A stretch of 64,000 bases of DNA, from assembly GCF_009733595.1 (NCBI RefSeq), contig NZ_WOFH01000001.1:310001-374000 (forward strand). Reading direction: 5' to 3'. The position numbers and the translations under genes are program-made. Each line of letters starts with the position of its first letter. The first letter of the stretch is position 1. This DNA comes from Actinomadura litoris. Lineage in GTDB: Bacteria > Actinomycetota > Actinomycetes > Streptosporangiales > Streptosporangiaceae. Shown here in pieces: positions 34,075 through 41,342 of the stretch. The notes below the pieces were generated by a model. It was not told the origin of the DNA. It saw only the letters and a list, made by a program, of their open reading frames with translations, and did no database searches.

Positions 34075-35129
34075 CCATCCCCAACCTCGCCGGCCAGGTG
34101 CTCACGGTCGCGGGACCGGTCGACCCGTCGGCGCTCGGCCCGACGCTCATGCACGAGCACATCTTCCTCGACCTGCGCCGCCCGGCCCACGCGCTGCGTC
34201 CGGGCGAGGACTCCCCCGAGGCGCTGGAGCCGCTGACGCTGGCCAACCTGGCCCGGACGCGGCACGGCGGCGTCAACGCCGACAACGACGTCCTCGCCGA
34301 CTTCGCGGAGATGCTCGCCGAGGTCGGGGAGTTCCGGCGCGCGGGCGGCGGCACGATCGTGGAGGTCACGAGCCTCGGGATCGGCCGCGACCCGGAGTCG
34401 CTGCTGAAGATGGCGCGGGCGAGCGACCTCAACATCGTGATGGGCGCGGGCTGGTACACCCCGACGTTCCAGCCGCTCGACATGGACGACCGGTCCGTCG
34501 AGGAGTTGGCCGAGGGCATCGTCCGCGACGTCGTCGAGGGCGCGGACGGCACCGGGATCCGGGCCGGGATCATCGGTGAGATCGGCGCCGAGACCGCGCC
34601 GCTGACGCCGAACGAGCTGAAGAGCGTCCGGGCGTCGGGCCGGGCGAGCCGGATCACCGGCGCGCCGATCTCCTTCCACGTCGGCGGGGTCGGCGAGGAG
34701 AAGTTCGCCGTCCTCGACATCCTGGACGAGGAGGGCGTCGACCCCGCGAACGTCGTCTTCGGCCACGCCGGGGACATGGCCGTCGACCTGGACTTCGCCC
34801 GGCGGATCCTCGCGCGGGGCGTGTTCATCGAGTTCGACTTCCTGACCTCGCCGGGCAGCCCGTGGGGGCATCTCGTGCTGATGAGCGACCACAAGGTCGC
34901 GCGCGGCATCGCGAACCTCGTCGCGGAGGGCTTCGCCGGGCAGATCGTGCTCGGCCACGACGTCTGCCAGAAGATCCAGCTCAAGCGGTACGGCGGGCAG
35001 GGCTACAGCTACATCCCCGACCACTTCCTGCCCGCGCTGCGGCGGCTCGGCGTCGGCGAGGACGCGCTGCACGCGATCATGGTGGAGAACCCCGCGCGCG
35101 CCCTGACGTTCACCGCGCCGGCCCCCTGA
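34071..35129 (+). CDS. Phosphotriesterase-family metal-dependent hydrolase
   Basis: A 352-aa amidohydrolase-superfamily enzyme of the PTE/PHP group. Metal ligands are all present: MHEHIFLD (H28, H30), the bridging acidic residue in IIGEIG (E170, in place of the carboxylated Lys of true phosphotriesterases), SFHVG (H203), FGHAGD (H232) and LGHDV (D297). Members act as lactonases or organophosphate hydrolases; the natural substrate is probably a lactone or a related ester. Start overlaps the stop of the degenerate paralog upstream. No signal peptide. Confidence 0.92.
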   Translation: MTIPNLAGQVLTVAGPVDPSALGPTLMHEHIFLDLRRPAHALRPGEDSPEALEPLTLANLARTRHGGVNADNDVLADFAEMLAEVGEFRRAGGGTIVEVTSLGIGRDPESLLKMARASDLNIVMGAGWYTPTFQPLDMDDRSVEELAEGIVRDVVEGADGTGIRAGIIGEIGAETAPLTPNELKSVRASGRASRITGAPISFHVGGVGEEKFAVLDILDEEGVDPANVVFGHAGDMAVDLDFARRILARGVFIEFDFLTSPGSPWGHLVLMSDHKVARGIANLVAEGFAGQIVLGHDVCQKIQLKRYGGQGYSYIPDHFLPALRRLGVGEDALHAIMVENPARALTFTAPAP

Positions 35130-35270
35130 CCGGGGTCAGGCGATCGCGCGCAGGCGGACGCCGAGCGCGCCCCGCGTGATCTCGCCCGCGGCGCGGGTGG
35201 CGAGCGTGCGGAGCGCTCGTCCGGGCGGGCCACCGGGGGACGCCGGGCGGGCGGTCCGTACGCTGGCACC

Positions 35271-36065
35271 GTGTCCGAGCAACGGATCTTCAGCCCCGGC
35301 GTCGACGCCGCCGCCGACGGCGACATCGGGTGGGTCACGGTGCGCAACCCGGCGCGGCGCAACGCGCTGTCGATCGCGATGATGGACGCGCTCGGCCGGG
35401 CCCTCGACCGCCTCGACGCCGACCCCGGGGTCAAGGTGATCGTCGTGCGGGGCGAGGGCACCGCCGCGTTCGCCGCCGGGGCCGACATCTCCGAGTTCGA
35501 GGCGGAGCGCTCCACGGCGGAGGCGCGCCGCCGCGCGGACGGCGCGATCACCGACCTGTTCGGCGTGCTCGACCGGCTCGCGACCCCGCTCATCGCCATG
35601 ATCCACGGGCACTGCCTCGGCGCCGGGCTGGCGCTCGCGCTCGGCGCCGACATCCGGATCGCCGACGACCGGGGTCGGTTCGCGATCCCGGCGGGACGCC
35701 TCGGCCTCGCCTATCCCGTCCCGCTCGTCCACGCGCTGGTCCGGGCGGTGGGGCCGGGCCAGGCCGCCGAGATCCTGTTCACGGCGGCGCCGCTGGGGGC
35801 CGCCGAGGCGCTCCGGACGGGGCTGGTCAACCGCGTCGTCGCGCCCGGGGAGCTGGAGGAGGCCACCCGCGCGACGGCGGAGCGGATCGCGGCCAACGCG
35901 CCGCTGTCGGTGCGGGCGGCCAAGACGGCGATCAGGTCGGCGGCCGATCCGGCGCTGGCGGCGGCGGCCGAGCGGCTCGCCGAGGAGTGCGCGGAGTCCG
36001 GCGACGCCCGCGAGGGGCGGCGGGCGTTCATGGAGAAGCGCCCCCCGCGCTTCACCGGCCGCTGA
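35271..36065 (+). CDS. Crotonase-fold protein lacking both catalytic glutamates
   Basis: A 264-aa enoyl-CoA hydratase/isomerase-family protein. Oxyanion-hole segments are normal (TAAFAAGADISEFEAE; IHGHCLGAGLALAL). At the two positions that carry Glu in hydratases the sequence reads IPAGRLGLAYPVP, with Ala and Val. The enzyme may therefore be an isomerase, thioesterase or decarboxylase-type crotonase. C-terminal KRPPRFTGR is typical of the family. The GTG start at 35271 follows TACGCT by six bases with no ribosome site, suggesting a leaderless transcript. A 9-bp hairpin follows the stop. Confidence 0.87.
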   Translation: MSEQRIFSPGVDAAADGDIGWVTVRNPARRNALSIAMMDALGRALDRLDADPGVKVIVVRGEGTAAFAAGADISEFEAERSTAEARRRADGAITDLFGVLDRLATPLIAMIHGHCLGAGLALALGADIRIADDRGRFAIPAGRLGLAYPVPLVHALVRAVGPGQAAEILFTAAPLGAAEALRTGLVNRVVAPGELEEATRATAERIAANAPLSVRAAKTAIRSAADPALAAAAERLAEECAESGDAREGRRAFMEKRPPRFTGR

Positions 36066-36072
36066 ACCCCCT

Positions 36073-36094
36073 CATCGGCGCCGGTGCGCCGATG
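36073..36094 (+). terminator. 9-bp hairpin after the crotonase gene
   Basis: CATCGGCGC (36073-36081) and GCGCCGATG (36086-36094) form a perfect stem with a 4-base CGGT loop, 8 bases after the stop codon at 36065. A second stem, GGGCCCG/CGGGCCC, lies near 36146-36170. Together they separate this gene from the thioamidation operon. Confidence 0.65.
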
Positions 36095-36325
36095 ACCCCC
36101 GAACGGCTGTCATGACAATTCCGTCAGCATGATCGAATAATGGAGGGGCCCGCCGAGGGGAGCGCGGGCCCGGCCGGTACGGGGGGTCGGGGCCGTTCCC
36201 AGGGTTCTCCGGTTCGGCGTTGGAGAGCACGGCGACGGGCATCGGACCGTCCCCCTGAGAAAGGGCCGTGACCCAATGTGCGAACGCTGCCGGACGTCTC
36301 TCCGAACGGTTCGACGGGCGGGCCG

Positions 36326-37657
36326 ATGAGACTACGGGAACGCGTGCCCAAGATCGGGCCGACCCGCGAGGTCGTCGCCGCTAGGACCCTCGACAGGGTG
36401 ACTCCGCTGCTCCGGACGGTCGGCGTGACACGTGTCGCCGACATCACCTGGCTGGACCGCGTCGGCATCCCCGTCTTCAACGCGATCGTGCCCCGCTCCC
36501 ACGACCTCCTGTCGGTCTACAACGGCAAGGGGCGGACGCGGGACGACGCGCGAGCGTCGGCGATCATGGAGGCGGTGGAGCGGTTCGCCGCGTGGCAGCC
36601 GAGGACGCCGGACGTCGTCGCCTCCTGCGCCGAGCTGGAGGCCGCGGGACGTCCGGTGCTGAACCCGGCCGACCACAACCTGGCGCCGGGTCACGCCTAC
36701 CGTCCGGACAGACCCATCTCCTGGGCCACGGGGTTCGACCTGCTCGGCGACGAGGAGGTCCTCGTGCCGCTGTGCCTCGCGGGCTACTACGTCGACTTCC
36801 ACGAGCCGCAGCCCTTCTCCGTCAGCACGAGCAACGGGCTGGCGTCCGGGAACTCGCTGGAGGAGGCGATCTGCCACGCGCTGTGCGAGGTGATCGAGCG
36901 GGACGCGCTGACGCTGGCCGACCTCGTCAGCAACCGGCTCCGGCACATGGTGCGCGACAAGCTGGGCGACCGCGTCCCGCCCGGCGTCGAGGAGCGGCTG
37001 GAGGACCGGCACCCGAGCGTCGACCTGGACACGCTGCCGGAGTCGGCGGCCTGGTTCGCCGGGCGGATCGTGGACGCGGGGCTGCCGCTGGTCGTCCGCG
37101 ACCTCACCTCCTCGCTCGGGATCGCCACCTTCGCGGCCGTCACGCACGAGAGCGTCGCCGAGACCTTCTCCCCCGGGCACTCCGGATACGGGACGCACCC
37201 GAACGCCGAGGTGGCGCTGGTGCGGGCGCTGACCGAGCTGGCGCAGAGCCGCGCGGTGGACATCCAGGGCATGCGCGAGGACATCACGCTGCCGCAGGAG
37301 CACAACGGCGAATGGGCCGAGCACGTGTCGCGCGGCGGGTCGGTGGACGGGTCGGTGTGGCCGTGGCGGGAGTCCGCCCGGCCGGTGCGCTTCGGCGACG
37401 TCCCCGACCATCCGAGCGACGACGTCGTCGCCGACATCGACCTGATGCTCGGCCGGTTGGAGCTCGACGGCCTGTACCGGGCCGTCGTCGTGGACCGGAC
37501 GCCGCCGGGCTTCCCGGTGCACGTCGTCCGGGTGATCGTGCCGGGGCTGGAGTCCTGGGCGGTCGACCAGAGCAGGCTCGGCCGGCGGGCGGGCGCGTGC
37601 TGGGAGGCGGCGCTGAACGAGGCCCGCGGCCGCGGGCGGGAAGCGAGGACGGCATGA
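36326..37657 (+). CDS. YcaO-domain protein, TfuA-associated (predicted peptide thioamidation)
   Basis: A 443-aa stand-alone YcaO protein. ATP/Mg-binding motifs are seen at SAIMEAVERFAAW (E82, E85) and ALCEVIERDAL (E188, E191), with a further acidic block in EVALVRALTELAQSRAVD. It lacks the N-terminal Zn domain and C-terminal Pro-rich tail of the azoline-forming YcaO at 39435. Its stop overlaps a tfuA gene (ATGA), the hallmark of YcaO-TfuA pairs that exchange a backbone amide oxygen for sulfur. In thiopeptide clusters this pair makes thioamides of the thiopeptin/saalfelduracin kind. ATG 36326 is the likely start; GTG 36278 is possible. First gene of the plus-strand arm of the cluster. Confidence 0.88.
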   Translation: MRLRERVPKIGPTREVVAARTLDRVTPLLRTVGVTRVADITWLDRVGIPVFNAIVPRSHDLLSVYNGKGRTRDDARASAIMEAVERFAAWQPRTPDVVASCAELEAAGRPVLNPADHNLAPGHAYRPDRPISWATGFDLLGDEEVLVPLCLAGYYVDFHEPQPFSVSTSNGLASGNSLEEAICHALCEVIERDALTLADLVSNRLRHMVRDKLGDRVPPGVEERLEDRHPSVDLDTLPESAAWFAGRIVDAGLPLVVRDLTSSLGIATFAAVTHESVAETFSPGHSGYGTHPNAEVALVRALTELAQSRAVDIQGMREDITLPQEHNGEWAEHVSRGGSVDGSVWPWRESARPVRFGDVPDHPSDDVVADIDLMLGRLELDGLYRAVVVDRTPPGFPVHVVRVIVPGLESWAVDQSRLGRRAGACWEAALNEARGRGREARTA

Positions 37658-38316
37658 CGCGCGCCGTGGTGTTCGCGGGGCCGAGCATCGACAGGGCCGC
37701 GATCGCGGAGCTGGCGCCGGTGGAGGTGCGCCCGCCGGTGAAGCGCGGCGACCTCGACGCGCTGCTCGCCGAGCCCGACCCGCCCGGCGTGGTCGGGATC
37801 GTGGACGGCCAGTTCCTGCACGGCCTGATGATCTCGCCCAAGGAGGTGCTGCGGGCCCTCGACCGGCACCCGCGCCCGGTGCGGGTGCTCGGGTCCTCCA
37901 GCATGGGCGCGCTGCGGGCCGCCGAGCTCTCGGAGGAGGGCATGGTCGGCGTCGGGCGGGTCTTCGAGCTGTACCGGTCGGGCGAGGTGGACGCCGACGA
38001 CGAGGTCGCGATCACCTTCGACCCGGACACGCTGCGCCCGCTGTGCGAGCCGATGGTCAACATCCGGATCGCGGTCGCGGCGGCGCGGGACCAGGGGGTG
38101 GTCTCGGCGGAGGCCGCCGAGACCGTCCTCGCGGCGGCGAAGGATCTGTATTTTCCGGAACGCTCCTACGAACGGATCCTGCGGCTGCCCGCGGTGCGGG
38201 AGCGCGTCGGCGCGGACGAGCGGGACGCGCTGCGCGCCTTCCTCGACTCGCCCGCCGCGCCGGACGCCAAGCGGGAGGACGCGGTGGCGCTGCTGCGGCT
38301 CATGCACGGCCGATAG
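37654..38316 (+). CDS. TfuA-like protein (thioamidation partner of YcaO)
   Basis: A 220-aa protein of the TfuA core family: FAGPSIDRAAIAEL at the N terminus, VGIVDGQFLHGLMISPKEVLRAL, and the highly conserved VLGSSSMGALRAAELSEEGMVGVGRVFELY. TfuA is thought to help a sulfur donor deliver sulfide to the YcaO active site. It is translated with the YcaO gene (4-base overlap). A 70-base gap separates it from the regulator at 38387. Confidence 0.92.
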   Translation: MTRAVVFAGPSIDRAAIAELAPVEVRPPVKRGDLDALLAEPDPPGVVGIVDGQFLHGLMISPKEVLRALDRHPRPVRVLGSSSMGALRAAELSEEGMVGVGRVFELYRSGEVDADDEVAITFDPDTLRPLCEPMVNIRIAVAAARDQGVVSAEAAETVLAAAKDLYFPERSYERILRLPAVRERVGADERDALRAFLDSPAAPDAKREDAVALLRLMHGR

Positions 38317-38386
38317 CGAGGGCCGACAGCGGGGGCCGGTGGCGACGACCGGTGGCGAGGCGGCTTCACACCAGGGGGATGTGCCA

Positions 38387-39061
38387 GTGTCGACTCAGCT
38401 CGCGGGCCCGGAAGCGCCCGCCCATTTCCTGCCCTGCCGGGCGATAGTGATCGAGATCGTGAGCACCACGCCGCTGCTGCGGCACGGCCTCGCCGAGCTG
38501 CTGCGGAAGGTCCCGGGGTTCCAGGTGCACGACGCCGACGCGCCGAGCCCGGAGCTCGGCGCGGGGACGCGGCCGTGCACCACGATCCTCATCACCGACG
38601 ACGACGAGGACGCGCCGGACGCGCTGGTGGAGCCGATCCTGTCCGCCTCGCCCCGGTCGAAGGTGATCGTCCTGACCGACTCGGGCGACCACCTGTTCCT
38701 CGGCAAGGTGCTCACCTCGGGCGCGCACGCGTGCCTCGCCAAGCGCGTCCAGCTCGACGAGCTGGTCTCCACGATCATGACCGTGCACCGCGAGGACGGG
38801 CGGTTCGTCCTGTCGGCGCCCGTCGAGGCCGTGCGGCGGCTGCGGCCGGGGCCGGCCGGTCCCGGCGCGCTGACCAACCGGGAGACCGAGATCCTGCGGC
38901 TGGTCGCGGCGGGCATGCGGAACCGGCACATCTCCCGGCGGCTGTTCATCACCGAGGCGACCGTCAAGCGGCACCTCACCAACATCTACGGCAAGCTGGA
39001 GGTGACCTCCCGGGCCGAGGCGGTCCGGAAGGTCGTGGAGTCGGACCTGCTGCGCGACTAG
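38387..39061 (+). CDS. LuxR/NarL-type regulator with degenerate receiver domain
   Basis: A 224-aa protein. The C-terminal LuxR helix-turn-helix is clear: ALTNRETEILRLVAAGMRNRH followed by RRLFITEATVKRHLTNIYGKL. The N-terminal ~120 residues have a receiver-like pattern (ILITDDDED, KVIVLTDSG, ACLAKRVQ), but the acidic pair after the first strand is missing (IVIEIVSTTPLLRHG), so phosphorylation by a kinase is doubtful. It is probably the pathway-specific regulator of the thiopeptide cluster. GTG 38387, eight bases after GGGGG, is preferred over GTG 38381. It faces the convergent NosA-like gene with an 18-base gap. Confidence 0.88.
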   Translation: MSTQLAGPEAPAHFLPCRAIVIEIVSTTPLLRHGLAELLRKVPGFQVHDADAPSPELGAGTRPCTTILITDDDEDAPDALVEPILSASPRSKVIVLTDSGDHLFLGKVLTSGAHACLAKRVQLDELVSTIMTVHREDGRFVLSAPVEAVRRLRPGPAGPGALTNRETEILRLVAAGMRNRHISRRLFITEATVKRHLTNIYGKLEVTSRAEAVRKVVESDLLRD

Positions 39062-39079
39062 CCGTCGGGCGGTCGGCCG

Positions 39080-39412
39080 TCAGGCGAAGGCGGCGCCCAC
39101 GGACGCCAGCGCCGTGTGGACGCTGTGCCCTTCGGCGGCGGCCTCGACCTCGAAGACGCTCACCGACGTCGGCGGGTATCCGATCAGCTCGATCGCCCTG
39201 CTGACCTGGGCCGGGCCGCTCATGTGCTCGACGGTGTCCCACAGGTAGACGGCGCCCCAGACGCGGCGTTCGGGGTTGGCGAACCAGACCTTGAACCGCA
39301 TGCCGGGGAGCTGCGAGTACGCCTCGACGGCGTAGTCCCTGAGGTAGGCGCGCAGGTCGTCGATGGAGACGTCCGACTCGGCCAGGTCCCAGACGACGAG
39401 CTGGAGGTACAT
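39080..39412 (-). CDS. Small dimeric-barrel protein, candidate NosA-like C-terminal amide-forming enzyme
   Basis: A 110-aa protein with a ferredoxin-like/YdhR-type pattern (MYLQLVVWDLAESDV, then LRAYLRDYAVEAYSQLPGMRFKVWF split over two elements, and WGAVYLWDTVEHM). In thiopeptide clusters a small protein of this kind (NosA in nosiheptide) removes the acrylate part of a C-terminal dehydroalanine to leave an amide. The precursor here ends in Ser, which could be dehydrated and trimmed that way. ATG 39412 has AAGGAG upstream and follows the TbtG-like stop by 22 bases, so it is the last gene of the operon. The NosA assignment rests on size, fold pattern and context, not on a search. Confidence 0.7.
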   Translation of the reverse strand: MYLQLVVWDLAESDVSIDDLRAYLRDYAVEAYSQLPGMRFKVWFANPERRVWGAVYLWDTVEHMSGPAQVSRAIELIGYPPTSVSVFEVEAAAEGHSVHTALASVGAAFA

Positions 39413-39434
39413 CGCTTCGGCTCCTTGCGAGGGC

Positions 39435-41342
39435 TTACGGGAACGGGTGGGGGTGCGGGTTGGCATCGGACGGCTCCAGCGGCGCGTCCCGGTATCCGAG
39501 CCGGTGCGGCACGTCGCGCAGGCGCGGGATGCCCTCGACCCGGCGCTGGTCGTGGCCGAACGTCATCGGCAGCGTCCCGGGGATGATCACCTTGACGCAG
39601 GACAGGTCGAACGCGCGGTGCTCGGGCGTCGTCTGGTCGACGACGATCACGTCCAGGCCGGCGTCGAGGTAGCGGCGCGCCAGCTCCCGGAGGTCGTCGC
39701 CGAGGTCGGTGTGGCGGAGCGCGGCGGGACGCCGCATGTCCGCGAACCGGACCGTGCGCGGCGTGTCCACGAGGAAGTCGAGGCGGGAGAACGCCTCGCG
39801 CGTGCCGTAGAGGAGGGAGTGGTCGGCCATCTCCCTGACGCGGGAGGGGTCGTCCACCATCGCGCGGGCCCGGTCCCGCTCCGCCGGGTAGCGGCGGACG
39901 AGGTCGGACAGGATCGACCCCAGCTCGCTCAGCGCGTTCTCCACGGCCGACTCGGGATCGAGGTGCGATCCCGCCGCGCACACCGCCGCCGGACGGTCGT
40001 CCCGGGACGAGGGGTCGACGGCCATGACCCACGCGCAGGGGATGCCCTGTTCGAGCGTGGTGTCGAACGCCATGACGTCGTATCCGGTCTCCGCGCGGAT
40101 CGCCTCCGCGATGAGCGGGACGGTGGGTCCGCGCGCCGAACCGAGGTCGATGCGCGGGACGGGCATGCGCGCGTACCAGGTCATCAGGAACGCGTCGCGC
40201 TCGGCGACCTCCAGGACGCCGTGCAGGATCGCCTCCTCACGGCACCCGCCGAGCGCGCACCCGTTGGAGATCTCGTAGACGAACCGGCCCTTCCCGGAAG
40301 CGTGCACGCGGTAGTAGGCGTAGGTCTCCGGCACGAGGATCGGCGCGTCCCGCCGGAACGAATATCCCCACACCCAGTCGTATCGGCGATCGGGGTCGAA
40401 CGGCTCGTAGCCGGGCGGCTGCCGCTCGGGCGGGTAGAGACCCAGCTCCACCGGGTCCAACGCGCGGTCGCGGAGTTCGGTGTGGCTGCCGCGGACGGCG
40501 GTCCGCCTGCCGCCGGGGAACATGCCGCCGTGCCGCTCCAGCGCTTCGAGGATCGCGACGAGCTCGCTGCTCTCGTAGCTGCGGGTGCGGCCGTAGCCGC
40601 CCTCGGTCGCGCCGTCCCGCAGGCCCATCCACGCGGCGGCGATCACCGATCCGGCGTCGCTGTCGCGGGCCAGCAGCCGGATCAGCCCGCACTCGGCGTC
40701 CACGTACGTCGCGGCGAGCGCGTCCCGGTGCGCGGCCAGGTCCCGGACGCGGTAGCGGCCGGGCGCGAGCTTGCGCCTGGGCCGCGGCACGATCCGGGCC
40801 GCGTCCTCGGTGTCGTCGTCCAGGCCGCCGCACACCGGGCACATCGGGTCGGGCAGGAACGCGTGCCTGGTCACCTCCAGCGTCCGCAGGTCGAGGTAGA
40901 GCAGCGCGTCGGACGTCCGCGCGCGGCCCCGCGCCGACCGGTCGATCTCGTCGGCGACCAGCGCGGCGACGGTGTCGGCGGCGAGGCCGGTGAGCCACGC
41001 CGACGGCCTGCCGCCCAGCTCGTCCCGGTGGTCGGCGAGGACGGTGTCGTGCGCGCGGGAGTGCAGCCGGTTGGCGCGCCGCCGCTGCTCCGCGCAGTCG
41101 GCGCAGCCGGGTTCACCGGGGCGTTCGAACGGGCCGATCACCACGCGTCCCAGCTCGGCGCGGACCGGGATCCAGGGGATGTTCCGTTCCCGGCTCAGGG
41201 AGCGCGCCCGGGGATGGTCGGCGGTGCTCCAGGTGTCGGCCGCGCTGACGACCACCGAGGCGCCGCCTGGGCCGGTCACGCGCGTGTCGCGCGCGACGGC
41301 GTCCGCGAGCGTGCCCGCGCCGAGCAGCAGCACGTCAGGCAT
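39435..41342 (-). CDS. tbtG: Azoline-forming YcaO cyclodehydratase (TbtG-like)
   Basis: A 635-aa protein. The N-terminal ~170 residues are an E1-like/Zn region with two CxxC pairs (C80-x-x-C83 and C168-x-x-C171). The YcaO domain follows (SYESSELVAILEALERHGGMF; ISNGCALGGCREEAILHGVLEVAERDAFL). The C terminus is proline-rich, ending PHPHPFP, the motif of azoline-forming YcaOs in which the terminus reaches the active site. It uses ATP to turn Cys (and possibly Ser/Thr) of the precursor into thiazolines. It overlaps the preceding TbtF-like gene by 8 bases. Confidence 0.94.
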   Translation of the reverse strand: MPDVLLLGAGTLADAVARDTRVTGPGGASVVVSAADTWSTADHPRARSLSRERNIPWIPVRAELGRVVIGPFERPGEPGCADCAEQRRRANRLHSRAHDTVLADHRDELGGRPSAWLTGLAADTVAALVADEIDRSARGRARTSDALLYLDLRTLEVTRHAFLPDPMCPVCGGLDDDTEDAARIVPRPRRKLAPGRYRVRDLAAHRDALAATYVDAECGLIRLLARDSDAGSVIAAAWMGLRDGATEGGYGRTRSYESSELVAILEALERHGGMFPGGRRTAVRGSHTELRDRALDPVELGLYPPERQPPGYEPFDPDRRYDWVWGYSFRRDAPILVPETYAYYRVHASGKGRFVYEISNGCALGGCREEAILHGVLEVAERDAFLMTWYARMPVPRIDLGSARGPTVPLIAEAIRAETGYDVMAFDTTLEQGIPCAWVMAVDPSSRDDRPAAVCAAGSHLDPESAVENALSELGSILSDLVRRYPAERDRARAMVDDPSRVREMADHSLLYGTREAFSRLDFLVDTPRTVRFADMRRPAALRHTDLGDDLRELARRYLDAGLDVIVVDQTTPEHRAFDLSCVKVIIPGTLPMTFGHDQRRVEGIPRLRDVPHRLGYRDAPLEPSDANPHPHPFP

